Assembly (NCBI RefSeq): GCF_009830105.1
Contig: NZ_WURB01000003.1
Location: 124,001-188,000 of the forward strand
Origin: Microvirga makkahensis
Lineage (GTDB): Bacteria > Pseudomonadota > Alphaproteobacteria > Rhizobiales > Beijerinckiaceae
Length of the DNA: 64,000 nt
Reading direction: 5' to 3'
A program made the position numbers and the translations under genes. Under the pieces are notes generated by a model. It worked only from the letters and a program-made list of their open reading frames with translations. It was not told where the DNA came from and did not search any database. This document shows positions 33,152 to 43,555 of the stretch, in pieces; within the stretch, counting starts at the first letter, position 1, and every line of letters begins with the position of its first letter.

Positions 33152-34672
33152 ATGAGCATTGCGCCCGATTTCGAGACTTTTGCGGAAGCCTACGAGGCTG
33201 GCGAGGCAGGGGTTCTGCGCGCCACTCTGGTCGGAGATCTTCTCACGCCCGTCGCCGCTTTCATCAAGCTGCGACACCACCGGAAGGGTTCGGCCTTCCT
33301 GCTGGAATCCGTCGAAGGCGGCGCTACGCGAGGCCGCTTCTCGATGATCGGTCTCGATCCGGATCTCGTCTGGCGATGCCAGGACGGCGTCGCCTCCATC
33401 GATCGCAACGCGCTGAGCCGTGAGAAGCTGTTCGTTGCCGACGACCGTCCTGCCCTGGACAGCTTGCGCGCCCTCATCAAGGAAAGCGCCCTGTCTCTCT
33501 CCGACGATCTTCCGCCCATGGCGGCGGGCCTCTTTGGCTATCTGGGCTATGACATGGTGCGCCAGATGGAGCGCCTGCCGGAGCCCAACACGGACGTGCT
33601 CCAGGTGCCGGACGCCGTTCTCATCCGGCCGACCACGATGGTTGTGTTCGACGCAGTGAAGGACGAGGTCTCCCTCATCACGCCCGTGCGCCCGCAATCC
33701 GGTGTATCGGCGAAAGCGGCTTACGAAACCGCCCTGACCCGCCTCGACTTGGTTACGCAGGCTCTCGAACTGCCGCTTCCCATCGAGGACCGCAGCGATC
33801 CTGCCGCCATTCACTTCGATCCTCCCGTCTCGAATACGACGCCGGAGGAGTTTGAGGGCATGGTTGCGAAAGCCAAGGAATACATCCGCGCGGGCGACAT
33901 CTTCCAAGTGGTGCTGTCGCAGCGTTTCGAGGCAACCTTCCCCCTCCCCGCCTTTGCGCTCTATCGCTCATTGAGGCGGGTGAATCCGGCTCCGTTCCTC
34001 TGCTATCTCGACTTCGAGGATTTCCAGATCGTCTGCTCCTCCCCGGAGATCCTGGTGCGTGTTCGCCATGGAAAGGTGACGATCCGGCCTATCGCCGGAA
34101 CGCGCCCGCGAGGCAGAACGGCCACCGAGGACCGGGCTCATGCGGAAAGCCTGCTCGCGGATCAGAAAGAACGCGCGGAGCACCTCATGCTGCTCGATCT
34201 CGGCCGGAACGACGTGGGCCGCGTGGCGGAGATGGGCACCGTTCAGGTCACGGATTCCTTCTTTCTCGAATATTACAGCCAAGTGATGCACATCGTCTCG
34301 AACGTGGAGGGCCGCCTGGATCCCTCGTTCGATGCTCTCGATGCTCTCGTGGCGGGCTTCCCGGCGGGAACGGTTTCCGGCGCACCAAAGGTGCGCGCCA
34401 TGGAGATCATTAACGAACTGGAGAAGGACAAGCGCGGGCCTTACGCGGGCTGCATCGGCTATTTCGGCGCCAATGGCGAAATGGACACCTGCATCGTGCT
34501 GCGCACCGCCGTCGTGAAGGACGGGCGCATGGCGGTTCAGGCGGGCGCAGGCATCGTTTACGACTCCGATCCGGCCTCCGAGCAGCAGGAATGCGTCAAC
34601 AAGGCCAAGGCCCTGTTCCGGGCGGCGGAGGAAGCCGTGCGGTTTGCAAGCCAGGCGAGGATCGGACAATGA
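33152..34672 (+). CDS. trpE: Anthranilate synthase component I
   Basis: TrpE makes anthranilate from chorismate with ammonia from TrpG. The 506-aa protein has the feedback-site motif LLESVE, the C-terminal chorismate-binding signatures PIAGTRPRGRT, LLDLGRNDVGRVAEMG, FPAGTVSGAPKVRAMEII and GAGIVYDSDP. It starts 3 bp after the PpiD-like gene. I saw no Trp-rich leader peptide, so attenuation is not supported here. Confidence 0.97.
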   Translation: MSIAPDFETFAEAYEAGEAGVLRATLVGDLLTPVAAFIKLRHHRKGSAFLLESVEGGATRGRFSMIGLDPDLVWRCQDGVASIDRNALSREKLFVADDRPALDSLRALIKESALSLSDDLPPMAAGLFGYLGYDMVRQMERLPEPNTDVLQVPDAVLIRPTTMVVFDAVKDEVSLITPVRPQSGVSAKAAYETALTRLDLVTQALELPLPIEDRSDPAAIHFDPPVSNTTPEEFEGMVAKAKEYIRAGDIFQVVLSQRFEATFPLPAFALYRSLRRVNPAPFLCYLDFEDFQIVCSSPEILVRVRHGKVTIRPIAGTRPRGRTATEDRAHAESLLADQKERAEHLMLLDLGRNDVGRVAEMGTVQVTDSFFLEYYSQVMHIVSNVEGRLDPSFDALDALVAGFPAGTVSGAPKVRAMEIINELEKDKRGPYAGCIGYFGANGEMDTCIVLRTAVVKDGRMAVQAGAGIVYDSDPASEQQECVNKAKALFRAAEEAVRFASQARIGQ

Positions 34673-34733
34673 CGGCACAAGCGGCAATGCTTCCCTTGAC
34701 CGGACCCGTCGCATACGCGAACGTCAGTGCGCT

Positions 34734-35351
34734 ATGACCCGCGTTCTCGTGATCGACAACTACGACAGTTTCACCTGGAATCTGGTGCATCTGCTCGGCC
34801 CTCTCGCAACCTCGGTGGACGTCGTGCGTAACGACGCCCTGACCACGGAGGACGTGCTGGCCTCGCCGCCCGACGCCATCGTGCTCTCGCCGGGGCCGTG
34901 CACACCCAACGAGGCGGGGATCTGCCTCGATCTCGTGAAGCGCGCGTCGCCCGCAATCCCGACTTTCGGCGTGTGCCTCGGCCTTCAGGCCATCGGTCAG
35001 GTGTTCGGCGGCACTGTGTCCCGCGCGCCTTTGCCCATGCACGGCAAGGTCTCCGAGGTGGAGCATCGCGGGGAAGCGGTGTTCCGCGGCATCAACGGTC
35101 CCTTCAAGGCGACCCGCTATCATTCGCTGATCGTGGACCGGGAAACCTGCCCTGAGGAGCTGGCCGTCACTGCCGAGACGGCGGACGGCCTCGTCATGGG
35201 CCTGTCGCACCGCTCGCTCCCCATTCATGGCGTGCAGTTTCACCCTGAGAGCATCCTTTCGGAGCACGGAACGACGATCATGCGCAATTTCTTCGATCTG
35301 GCAGCCGCTTGGAACGAGAAGCGTCGCCCGAACGGGCCAAATCCTGCATAA
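34734..35351 (+). CDS. trpG: Anthranilate synthase component II (glutamine amidotransferase)
   Basis: TrpG provides ammonia from glutamine to TrpE. The 205-aa protein begins [21 protein letters not shown], has the oxyanion and catalytic Cys segment [20 protein letters not shown], and the His-Glu pair of [14 protein letters not shown]. The ATG at 34734 is the family start. It follows trpE after 61 bp and precedes trpD by 28 bp. Confidence 0.96.
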   Translation: MTRVLVIDNYDSFTWNLVHLLGPLATSVDVVRNDALTTEDVLASPPDAIVLSPGPCTPNEAGICLDLVKRASPAIPTFGVCLGLQAIGQVFGGTVSRAPLPMHGKVSEVEHRGEAVFRGINGPFKATRYHSLIVDRETCPEELAVTAETADGLVMGLSHRSLPIHGVQFHPESILSEHGTTIMRNFFDLAAAWNEKRRPNGPNPA

Positions 35352-35379
35352 ACCCGCCGCTGAACAAGGCATTGAACCC

Positions 35380-36393
35380 ATGGAATCCTTCAAATCCTAT
35401 CTCGCGAAAGTCGCAACCGGCGCAGCTCTGACCCGGGACGAGGCGCGATGGGCTTTTGATGACCTTCTTTCCGGCGAGGTGACACCGGCACAAGCGGGTG
35501 CGTTCCTGATGGCGCTCCGGGTTCGCGGCGAGTTCCTCGACGAGATCATCGGTGCCGTCACCGCCATGCGCGGACGCATGCTGCCGGTCAAGGCACCCGA
35601 GAATGCCATCGACATCGTCGGCACCGGGGGGGATCATTCCGGCAGCTACAACATCTCGACGCTTGCCTCGATCATCGTCTCAGCCTGCGGCGTTCCCGTC
35701 GCCAAGCACGGCAACCGCGCGGCCTCCTCCAAATCCGGTACGGCCGACGTTCTGTCCTCGCTCGGCGTGAAGCTCGGACTCGATCCGGAGGGCCTGGAGC
35801 GCTGCGTGAACGAGGCGGGCCTGTGCTTCATGTTCGCCCAGACGCACCATGCCGCGATGCGCCATGTGGCCCCCGTCCGCGTGGAGCTCGGCACACGCAC
35901 GATCTTCAATCTCCTCGGACCGCTCGCCAACCCGGCCGGCGTGAGCAACCAGCTTCTCGGCGTGTTCTCGGAAGCCTGGCTCGATCCCCTCACGCAGGTT
36001 CTGAAGGAGCTCGGCTCCAGACGTGTCTGGACGGTACACGGCTCCGACGGCCTCGACGAGATGACCACCACAGGTCCCACCTTCGTAGCGGCGCTGGAGA
36101 ACGGCGCCATCCGTCGGTTCACCGTGACGCCCGACGAAGTCGGCCTCCCGACCTCTAAGCTGGAAGATCTGAAGGGTGGCGATCCCGAGCATAACGCAAA
36201 GGCCCTGCGCGCCGTGCTCGACGGTGCCCGCAATGCCTATCGCGACGTTGCCCTGCTCAATGCCGCCGCAGCCCTCGTGATCGCGGACGCGGCCGCAAAC
36301 CTGTGCGACGGCCTGGAACGCGCGACACAGGCTCTCGACAGCGGCGCCGCCAAGGGCAAGCTGGAGCGCCTCGTTCAAGTCTCGAATGCGTGA
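35380..36393 (+). CDS. trpD: Anthranilate phosphoribosyltransferase
   Basis: TrpD joins anthranilate to PRPP in the second step of tryptophan synthesis. The 337-aa protein shows [37 protein letters not shown] (PRPP loop), [17 protein letters not shown] and [20 protein letters not shown]. The start at 35380 gives [14 protein letters not shown] as expected. The gene lies in a tight trpG-trpD-trpC-moaC-moeA run. Confidence 0.97.
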   Translation: MESFKSYLAKVATGAALTRDEARWAFDDLLSGEVTPAQAGAFLMALRVRGEFLDEIIGAVTAMRGRMLPVKAPENAIDIVGTGGDHSGSYNISTLASIIVSACGVPVAKHGNRAASSKSGTADVLSSLGVKLGLDPEGLERCVNEAGLCFMFAQTHHAAMRHVAPVRVELGTRTIFNLLGPLANPAGVSNQLLGVFSEAWLDPLTQVLKELGSRRVWTVHGSDGLDEMTTTGPTFVAALENGAIRRFTVTPDEVGLPTSKLEDLKGGDPEHNAKALRAVLDGARNAYRDVALLNAAAALVIADAAANLCDGLERATQALDSGAAKGKLERLVQVSNA

Positions 36394-36402
36394 GGCGCCA
36401 CG

Positions 36403-37203
36403 ATGACCGACGTTCTCAGCAGGATCGAGGCCTATAAACGCCAGGAGATCGCGGCAGCGAAAGCGGCCATTCCCTTTGATGAAATGAAGCGGCTCGCAGA
36501 CGAGGCGCCGCCCGTGCGCGGCTTCGCACAAGCCATCGAGCGGCACCTGTCGGAAGGCCGCCCCGCCCTGATCGCCGAGGTGAAGAAGGCAAGCCCCTCC
36601 AAGGGCCTCATCCGCGCCGACTTCGACCCGCCGACCCTCGCAAAGGCCTACGCGGAAGGCGGCGCGTCATGCCTCTCTGTGCTGACGGACGAGCCTTCCT
36701 TCCAGGGCAGACCGGAATACCTGAGCCAGGCCCGCGATGCCTCGGGCCTGCCAGCTTTGCGCAAGGATTTCCTGTTCGAGCCCTATCAGGTCTATCAGGC
36801 ACGCGCCTGGGGTGCCGATTGCATCCTCGTCATCATGGCGAGCGTCTCAGACGAAGAGGCGCGCGCGCTCATCGAGACCGCGCAAGAACTCGGCATGGAC
36901 GTGCTCGTCGAAGTGCATGACCGCGCGGAGCTGGAACGCGCCATTCCTCTCGGCACGAAGCTCATCGGCATCAACAACAGGAACTTGCGCACTTTCGAGG
37001 TTTCCCTCGCCGTGAGCGAGGAACTTGCCCCGCTCATCCCCTCCGACCGTATCGTCGTAGGCGAGAGCGGCATCTTCACGGTCGCCGATATCGAACGCCT
37101 CGAGAAGGTGGATATCCGCACCTTTCTCGTGGGCGAAAGCCTGATGCGTCAGGCGGATGTGACGGCGGCCACCCGGCGTCTCCTGTTCGGCGAGGCGGCA
37201 TGA
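36403..37203 (+). CDS. trpC: Indole-3-glycerol phosphate synthase
   Basis: TrpC closes the indole ring of tryptophan. The 266-aa protein shows the barrel motifs [69 protein letters not shown] and [13 protein letters not shown]. It is not fused to TrpF. Its stop overlaps the moaC start by 4 bp. Confidence 0.97.
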   Translation: MTDVLSRIEAYKRQEIAAAKAAIPFDEMKRLADEAPPVRGFAQAIERHLSEGRPALIAEVKKASPSKGLIRADFDPPTLAKAYAEGGASCLSVLTDEPSFQGRPEYLSQARDASGLPALRKDFLFEPYQVYQARAWGADCILVIMASVSDEEARALIETAQELGMDVLVEVHDRAELERAIPLGTKLIGINNRNLRTFEVSLAVSEELAPLIPSDRIVVGESGIFTVADIERLEKVDIRTFLVGESLMRQADVTAATRRLLFGEAA

Positions 37204-37676
37204 CGAAGCTCACGCATCTGGATGCGAGTGGCGAAGCCAATATGGTCGACGTCTCGGAGAAGGACGTCACCAGCCGCATCGCGATCGCGGAAGGGTGCGT
37301 GGTGATGCTGCCGGAGACGCTGGCGCTGATTCGCCAAGGCGACGCCAAGAAGGGCGACGTGCTCGGCACCGCGCGGCTGGCCGGCATCATGGCGTCGAAG
37401 CGCACCCACGAGCTCATCCCTCTCTGCCACCCGCTTCTCATCTCGAAGGTGAAGGTGGATTGCGCAGTGGATGACGCCCTTCCGGGCGTGCGCGTCACGG
37501 CAGAGGTGAAGGTCTCCGGCCGGACCGGTGTGGAGATGGAAGCGCTCACCGCCGTCTCCATCGCATGCCTCACGATCTACGACATGGTCAAGGCCGCGGA
37601 CAAAGGCATGCGGATCGAGAATGTGCGACTGCGCATGAAGAGCGGCGGACGCTCCGGAGTGTATGAAGCGCCATGA
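37200..37676 (+). CDS. moaC: Cyclic pyranopterin monophosphate synthase MoaC
   Basis: MoaC acts with MoaA in the first stage of molybdenum cofactor synthesis. The 158-aa protein carries [42 protein letters not shown] and [24 protein letters not shown]. It is coupled on both sides by 4-bp overlaps, to trpC upstream and moeA downstream. Confidence 0.97.
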   Translation: MTKLTHLDASGEANMVDVSEKDVTSRIAIAEGCVVMLPETLALIRQGDAKKGDVLGTARLAGIMASKRTHELIPLCHPLLISKVKVDCAVDDALPGVRVTAEVKVSGRTGVEMEALTAVSIACLTIYDMVKAADKGMRIENVRLRMKSGGRSGVYEAP

Positions 37677-38929
37677 GCCTGATCCCGGTCGAAGATGCCC
37701 TGTCCCGCGTCCTGGCAAGCGTCGAAGAGCCGGTCTCCATTGAGCATGTGCCGTTGTCCAGCTGCGCAGGGCGTGCGCTGGCGGAAGATGTGAGCGCCCT
37801 GCGCGATCAACCGCCCTTCCCCGCTTCCGCCATGGACGGCTATGCCGTGCGTAACGCCGATGTGGCGCAGGCTCCCTCAGTGCTCCGCGTGACCGGGGCG
37901 AGCGCTGCCGGGCAACGGTTCTCGGGCACGGTGGGACCACAGGAAGCCGTGCGCATCTTTACGGGCGCACCTCTGCCGGACGGTGCGGATACTGTCGTTG
38001 TCCAGGAGGACACCGAGGTCAGTGGCGATCGTGTCACCGTGAAGGAGCGCGCGCGCCAGGGTCAGCATATCCGCAAGAGCGGCCTCGATTTCACGGCAGG
38101 CGATGTGCTGCTGCAGGCAGGACTCTGCCTCGACTCGCGCCATATCGCACTCGCTGCCGCCATGGGCCACGGAACGCTCCCCGTGCGGCGCAAGCCCCGT
38201 GTCGCTATCCTGGCCACAGGCGACGAGCTGGTGCGGGCCGGCGAACCCGCAGGCCCCGATCAGATCACGGCGTCGAGCCTTCCCGCCACCGCCGTAATGG
38301 TGGAAAAAGCCGGGGCTGAGGCCATCGATCTCGGCATCGCGCGCGATACCCTCGAATCCCTCGAAGAACGGATCCAGGCCGCCCGCGACGCCAAGGTGGA
38401 CGTATTGGTGACTCTCGGCGGAGCCTCGGTGGGCGAGCATGACCTCGTCCAGAAGGCGCTCCAGCATCAAGGCATGGAGCTCGGCTTCTGGCGCGTAGCC
38501 CTGCGCCCGGGCAAGCCGCTGATGCACGGCAAGCTGGGGCCCATGCTGCTGTTGGGCCTCCCTGGCAACCCGGTCTCATCGCTAGTCTGCGCCGTCCTCT
38601 TCCTCGTCCCTGCCATTCGCGCTCTGCTCGGCGACGCCCAACCCGATGCGGATCCTACGGAAGCCGCCATTCTCGGTGCGGACCTGCCCGCTAACGGCCC
38701 GAGGCAGGATTACATGCGTGCCTCGCTTGGGTTCGAGGAGTTCGAGGTCGCACTCACCCAGCGCATGGAACGCTTGCCGCTCCCGGTGGCAACGCCGCAT
38801 ATGGTTCAGGATTCGTCCATGCTGAGCATCCTTGAACGCTCGCAGGTCCTGCTCGTCAGGCCACCTCACGCCCCTCCGGCTCAGGCCGGGGAACCATGCC
38901 GGATCATACGGTTGGAGAAGTTTTGCTGA
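37673..38929 (+). CDS. moeA: Molybdopterin molybdenumtransferase MoeA
   Basis: MoeA inserts molybdate into adenylylated molybdopterin. The 418-aa protein has [11 protein letters not shown] near the N-terminus, [21 protein letters not shown], the MoCF domain motifs [14 protein letters not shown] and [12 protein letters not shown], and [14 protein letters not shown] before the C-terminal domain IV. It is the last gene of the run. In related genomes lexA usually follows directly, whereas here two RTX genes intervene. Confidence 0.96.
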   Translation: MSLIPVEDALSRVLASVEEPVSIEHVPLSSCAGRALAEDVSALRDQPPFPASAMDGYAVRNADVAQAPSVLRVTGASAAGQRFSGTVGPQEAVRIFTGAPLPDGADTVVVQEDTEVSGDRVTVKERARQGQHIRKSGLDFTAGDVLLQAGLCLDSRHIALAAAMGHGTLPVRRKPRVAILATGDELVRAGEPAGPDQITASSLPATAVMVEKAGAEAIDLGIARDTLESLEERIQAARDAKVDVLVTLGGASVGEHDLVQKALQHQGMELGFWRVALRPGKPLMHGKLGPMLLLGLPGNPVSSLVCAVLFLVPAIRALLGDAQPDADPTEAAILGADLPANGPRQDYMRASLGFEEFEVALTQRMERLPLPVATPHMVQDSSMLSILERSQVLLVRPPHAPPAQAGEPCRIIRLEKFC

Positions 38930-39283
38930 AGGCGCGAGCCGAAGCCGTTTGAGACGTGAAGGAATCCGGCGGAAGGGAGCTTACGAGGATGGGCGCCCTT
39001 CTCCTCCTGCGGTTTCATGATCCGACACTCTGCCAGCCTTTCGCCGGGCTGCTCCGGCCCTGCAGCTCAGTGCTTGCCCCCATGCTCCAAGCGCAGCAAG
39101 AAGTGGCAGTTCAGGGAGTGGCGTCCCTGACCTGTTCAGCCGGGTCGTTTGAGGGCTTTCCGGCGGGGTGGACCTGGTCCGCCGCCGAAGAGGCAATGGA
39201 CGAAGAAGCATGGGCGGACACCAATAAGAAATCCTCCGCAGCATCGCTGCGGAGGCCTGGGACCTCAGCTTGATCGGGTCGTC
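38930..39283. other. Intergenic region between moeA and the RTX genes
   Basis: This 354-bp stretch separates two convergent transcription units. It contains one clear hairpin (39,233-39,255, listed separately). The reading frames here, the longest being 105 codons, show no family signature and no good ribosome binding site, and I do not call them genes. Confidence 0.6.
39233..39255 (-). terminator. Rho-independent terminator after the 1,395-aa RTX gene
   Basis: A perfect 10-bp stem (CCTCCGCAGC / GCTGCGGAGG) with a 3-nt loop lies 28 bp downstream of the RTX stop and is followed on the minus strand by ATTTCTTATT. Confidence 0.85.
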
Positions 39284-42200
39284 TCAGAAGACGACGAAGT
39301 CGTTGTAGGCGATGGCCTTGTTCTTGCCGATATTGGCAAACACCACCTGCCCGCCGGCTCTGCTGCCGTTGGCATCGTACCAGAGATCGCCGCTGGCCTT
39401 GTTGTAGCCGATGAAGTCGTCGGCATCCGCCGCCTTGGCGCCGAGTTTGAAGAACTTCTTGTTCAGCGTGCCGGTCTTCTTGAGCGCCTTGAACACCGCG
39501 TTCTCCAGCCGGATCGTGTCGTAGGTCTTGTGCCAGTCCATGATCCGGTCCTTGTTGGCGCGGCTGTGCAGAGCCGTGTTGAACACGAACATGTCGCGAC
39601 CTGAGCCGGTGCCGCCATAAAGCAGGTCGTTGCCGGTGCCGCCGTAGAGCCAGTCGTTGTGGTTGCCGCCCGACAGCCGATCAGTGCCGGTGCCGCCCAG
39701 GAGAGTGTCGTGACCGTTGCCGCCTATCAGGATGTCGTTGCCCGCATTGGCGTAGAGCCGCTCGCTGCCGGCCGTGCCCGTTCCCCGCTCGCTTGCCCAG
39801 TCCGCCACCTGGATGGTGACGTCCTGCAGGAACCACAGGTCGTTGTCGGGGTTCTGGTCGCCGTCCGCGATGGTGACCTTGAGCTTGAGCCCGTGGCTGC
39901 GAGCCTGCTCGAAGTCGAGCTTGGTTCCATTCGCCACCTCGATGGACTTGCCGTCGGCGCCGATCCTGAAGCGGCCGTCGGTGTTGGCCAGTGTGCCGTC
40001 CGTCAGCACGATCTGGTAGGAGAAGGCTTTGCCCTCGCCATCGGCCGCCGTGAGGTCGCCGACCTTGGTGCCGGTCGGTGCCCACTCGCGCGGGGCCACG
40101 AAGCTGGTGAAGCCGGCCTTGCCCACCACCGTCGTGACCTGAGCCTGCTCGAGCACCGGATCGCGGCCCAGCGCCCCGTCCGTCACCGAGAGCTCGAAGT
40201 GGGTGGTGCGGATGGTGCCTGCCGGTGCAGTGGTCATGTCCGACGCATCGAACTTGATCACGTCCATCATCACCTCGAGCGCCGCGGCCTGGCCGGTGAA
40301 GGTGTATTCCCAATATTCGGTGCCGTTCACGGTTCTAAGGGTTCTGACCACATCGAGACCTGGAGGAATGACGAGCTCGCCATGGCTCTTCAGGAACTTC
40401 ACAGTCAATGTCAGCACATCATGCTCGTCGTCGAAGAGGTTGAGCCCGTGCAGTGGACGGCAATCAGGTCCTGTATCCACCACCTTCGTAACGTCGGCGC
40501 CGTTCGTCACCGTCACGTCCGGCGCATGGTTGCCGAGGATCTCCGTCTCAACATCGATCTGACGGTTCGTGACCGCATTATTGGTTTGAGCGTTGCCGTC
40601 ATCCAAGATGATCTCGAAGTTCGTCGTCACCGGAGTGTCAGATTGCATGGCCCGGTTGACCGGATTGAACTTGAGATTGGTGAGCAGGGCTTCCAGGACC
40701 TCCTTGGTTCCGGTGAAGTCGTACCTGATCTGCCCGCCGCCGTAGCTCACGACCGCATTCCCGAAATTCTCGAGCACGCCATGGTCCTCGTTGAAGGCGA
40801 TCCTGAGGGTGAGCGTGCCGTCTCCGGTGATCGTAAAGCCGCCGAACGCTGTGACGCTGGGGCCGGAATCCGTGGCCGTGAAGTCCTCCGGGCCGTTCAG
40901 AGTGAGACCGAGCGCCTGACCTGAAGGCGGCAGGTCCCGGACGGTGATGGTCAGGTTGCCGTCGGCCGTGTCGGTGCCGTCCGAGGCGCTGATGCCGTAG
41001 ACGACCGTGCTGTCGGCCGCCACCGTGGTCACCTGGTTCACCAGAACCTGGTTGCCCACAATCTTGAAGCGCCCGTCCGCGCTGACCAGGCCGTTCGAGC
41101 CGGCCTGGGCGTCCTGGAACGTGTAGCTGACCGTCTCGCCGTCCGCGTCCGTAGCCGCCAGCGTCGTTACGACCGTATTCTCTGCCACACCTTCGTCGAC
41201 GGTATGCGTCCCCGATGGAGCCTCGGGAGGCGTGTTGGCCGGCGGCGGGTTGGTCGAGGTCACCGTGATGGTGTTGGGGTTGGTGGCCGTCAGGCCGCCC
41301 GCATCCTGCACCTGCACCGTGAAGCTCGTGTCGACCGCGCCGTGGGTGGTGCGGTCGGTCGGGTTGAATTGCAGCGCCTGGATGGCCGCGTTCACCTGCG
41401 CCACCGTGCCGGTCACCGTGTAGACGCCAGTGGTGGCGTTGTAGCTGCCCGCCACCCCGGTCGGGATCACGATGGCGCCCTCGCTGGCCGTGTCGAGCGT
41501 GATCGTCACCGTCACGTCCGTGCCGCCGACCCCGTCGTCGCCGATGGTCACCCCGGCAAACGGCGTCGGCAGGCCCGTGGTCGCATCATGCGCCACCGTG
41601 TCCGCATAAACCTCGTTCGTCACTGTCGGCGCCTGGTTCTGCGGCGCCGGTGGGGTCGAGGTCACGGTGATGTCGGCGTTGGTCACCGGCGCGTGGCCGG
41701 CCTGGTTGTCGGTCACGCTCAGCGCGAAGTCCGTCGCCTGCGCCGCGCCGCCCGCCGCCCGGTCCTCCGGATCGAACTGCAGCACGTCGAGGATCGCGTT
41801 GAGCTGCGCCGCCGTGCCGGTGAAGGTATACACAGCGTTCGTGCCCGACGGGGTCGGGGCCGGAACCGCCTGCCCGTCCGAGCGGATCAGCACGCCGTGA
41901 GCCTGCGTGAACGTGATCGTCAGGGTCAGGTTGTCGCCGTCGACATCACCCAGCGTCACCCCGGCAAAGGCCGACACCGCGCCCTGGTCGACCGCCGTGA
42001 ACTCCGTCGTCGCCCCCACGTCCAAGGTCGGCGCCGTGTTCGCTGCCGGCGCGATCGTGATGTCCCGGGCCTCCACATGGCGCAGCGCCGGGTTGCCCGC
42101 GTCATAGGCCACCACCTGCAGCGTCTTCGTGCCCACATCCGCCGCCGTGATCGCTGCGTTGGTGGTCACCTGGCCGGTGGCGGCGTCGATCGAGAACTTG

Positions 42201-43471
42201 CCGTCGCTCGTCACCAGATTGCCGTTCACCAGGAAGGCGTATTGGTTGTTGCGGAACCCGCTCGCCGCCCCGTCGGGATCGACCCAGTTCGCCTGGATCA
42301 CGGCCGCGCCTGCTCCCGTCGCGCCCGCCTGAACCGTCTGCTGCGCCCCGAAGGTCAGATCGATCGGCGCCTCGTTGACGTCGGTGAGATTGATCGTGAT
42401 GTTCTGGGTCGTGGACAGGCCGGTGCCGTTCGTGTCCGTCACCGTCACCGCCACCACATGGCTGGCGGTGCCCTCGAAGTCGAGCGCCGCCCCGGCCTTG
42501 ACGAAGATTTCGCCGGTCGTGGTGTCGATGTCGAAGTTGGCGTTGTTGGCGATCGCATAGCGCAGGCCCGCAGTCCCGCCGTCGTCGTCCGCCGTCACCG
42601 TACCCACCACCGTGGCTTGCCCGGCATCCTCGCCCACCGCCGTGCTCGTGCCGCCCGACGTCAGACGCACATTCGTCGGCGCCGTGTTCGCCGCACCATC
42701 ATCATCCTGAATCGTACCCTGAGCCGTCCCTGTGACGATATTGGCGTTCGTCGGGTTCGACAGAGTCACTATAAAGTTCTCGTTCGGCTCGACTGCCGTG
42801 TCACCAGCGACGATCACCCGAATCTGCTTGGTGGTTTCTCCTGCCGCGAAGTCGACGCGACCGCTTGGGAAAACGCCATTCAAGAAATCCGCCGCATCGG
42901 CAGCGTTGGCGCCCGTGCCCGCCACCGACCAGTTGACGCTGGCCGCATCAGTGCCGTCGTCCCGGGTTACCGTGAAGATGTACTCCTTCGTCCCGGAATC
43001 TCCCTCAGGTTGAACGGACTGCGCCGTTGTCGCAATAGAGATGTTCGAGATCGTTTCGGTGGTGTCGTCATTGAGTGCGACACCGAAAACGCCTTGGTGT
43101 TGCAGGGGGCCGCCAGCCGCGGGATAGAACTTGAACGTCAGGTCCGAATAGAACGCACCGAAGGTGCCCCAATCCTCATCCTCATAGTCGAGTTGCTGCG
43201 CACCGCCGCCACCCGCCTTGACCCTGAACCACCACGTGGTCTGGAAGTTCACGCCGTCCAAGCTTCCATTGCCGTACCAGATCTCGAAGCGGCCTTGGGC
43301 ATCCTCTTCGACGACAATATTGAAATCGGCAGGGGTTGATCCGACAGGAAGCCCTTCAATCCTGGCAAGGATGGTCCCTTCGGATACGTTTTCGTCAATT
43401 GTAACTTCTGTGCTCGAGAGGCCGCTTCCGCCATTGGTCGTGACGGGAGTGAGTGTCAATTGAAATGCCAT
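39284..43471 (-). CDS. Large secreted RTX protein with Calx-beta and cadherin-like repeats
   Basis: The roughly 1,395-aa acidic, Thr/Val/Asp-rich protein has no classical signal peptide. In order it shows an N-terminal beta domain, a Calx-beta domain (roughly residues 140-260, ending LSNPTNANIVTGTAQGTIQD), cadherin-like repeats (DTTTGEIFVKAGAALDFE and similar units to about residue 1,230), and a C-terminal block of Ca2+-binding nonapeptides (NDILIGGNGHDTLLGGTG, NDWLYGGTGNDLLYGG) ending in a hydrophobic FVVF tail. This is the build of a type I secreted adhesin or surface protein. No type I transporter genes are in the window. The ATG at 43471 has GGGGG 5 bases upstream; the frame extends upstream to a TTG at 43483. 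Confidence 0.85.
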   Translation of the reverse strand: MAFQLTLTPVTTNGGSGLSSTEVTIDENVSEGTILARIEGLPVGSTPADFNIVVEEDAQGRFEIWYGNGSLDGVNFQTTWWFRVKAGGGGAQQLDYEDEDWGTFGAFYSDLTFKFYPAAGGPLQHQGVFGVALNDDTTETISNISIATTAQSVQPEGDSGTKEYIFTVTRDDGTDAASVNWSVAGTGANAADAADFLNGVFPSGRVDFAAGETTKQIRVIVAGDTAVEPNENFIVTLSNPTNANIVTGTAQGTIQDDDGAANTAPTNVRLTSGGTSTAVGEDAGQATVVGTVTADDDGGTAGLRYAIANNANFDIDTTTGEIFVKAGAALDFEGTASHVVAVTVTDTNGTGLSTTQNITINLTDVNEAPIDLTFGAQQTVQAGATGAGAAVIQANWVDPDGAASGFRNNQYAFLVNGNLVTSDGKFSIDAATGQVTTNAAITAADVGTKTLQVVAYDAGNPALRHVEARDITIAPAANTAPTLDVGATTEFTAVDQGAVSAFAGVTLGDVDGDNLTLTITFTQAHGVLIRSDGQAVPAPTPSGTNAVYTFTGTAAQLNAILDVLQFDPEDRAAGGAAQATDFALSVTDNQAGHAPVTNADITVTSTPPAPQNQAPTVTNEVYADTVAHDATTGLPTPFAGVTIGDDGVGGTDVTVTITLDTASEGAIVIPTGVAGSYNATTGVYTVTGTVAQVNAAIQALQFNPTDRTTHGAVDTSFTVQVQDAGGLTATNPNTITVTSTNPPPANTPPEAPSGTHTVDEGVAENTVVTTLAATDADGETVSYTFQDAQAGSNGLVSADGRFKIVGNQVLVNQVTTVAADSTVVYGISASDGTDTADGNLTITVRDLPPSGQALGLTLNGPEDFTATDSGPSVTAFGGFTITGDGTLTLRIAFNEDHGVLENFGNAVVSYGGGQIRYDFTGTKEVLEALLTNLKFNPVNRAMQSDTPVTTNFEIILDDGNAQTNNAVTNRQIDVETEILGNHAPDVTVTNGADVTKVVDTGPDCRPLHGLNLFDDEHDVLTLTVKFLKSHGELVIPPGLDVVRTLRTVNGTEYWEYTFTGQAAALEVMMDVIKFDASDMTTAPAGTIRTTHFELSVTDGALGRDPVLEQAQVTTVVGKAGFTSFVAPREWAPTGTKVGDLTAADGEGKAFSYQIVLTDGTLANTDGRFRIGADGKSIEVANGTKLDFEQARSHGLKLKVTIADGDQNPDNDLWFLQDVTIQVADWASERGTGTAGSERLYANAGNDILIGGNGHDTLLGGTGTDRLSGGNHNDWLYGGTGNDLLYGGTGSGRDMFVFNTALHSRANKDRIMDWHKTYDTIRLENAVFKALKKTGTLNKKFFKLGAKAADADDFIGYNKASGDLWYDANGSRAGGQVVFANIGKNKAIAYNDFVVF

Positions 43472-43517
43472 AATAGCCCCCAAAGGATATGTTATCTCGT
43501 ATCACATGCTAAACAAG

Positions 43518-43543
43518 GAGCGCCCCTCGGTAAAGGGGTGCTC
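43518..43543 (-). terminator. Rho-independent terminator after the giant RTX gene
   Basis: A 10-bp stem (GAGCGCCCCT / AGGGGTGCTC, with one G-T pair) lies 13 bp downstream of the 2,227-aa RTX stop and runs into CTTGTTT on the minus strand. The following RTX gene therefore probably has its own promoter within the short gap. Confidence 0.7.
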
Positions 43544-43555
43544 GGATGATTTTCC

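Noticed and set aside
38956..39273. A 105-codon frame after moeA
   Set aside because: It has no signature and no good ribosome site, and it runs through the terminator hairpin of the convergent RTX gene.
41204..43339. A 711-codon plus-strand frame opposite the smaller RTX gene
   Set aside because: It is Arg/His-rich and low in complexity, without domains. The minus-strand frame has clear Calx-beta and RTX units.
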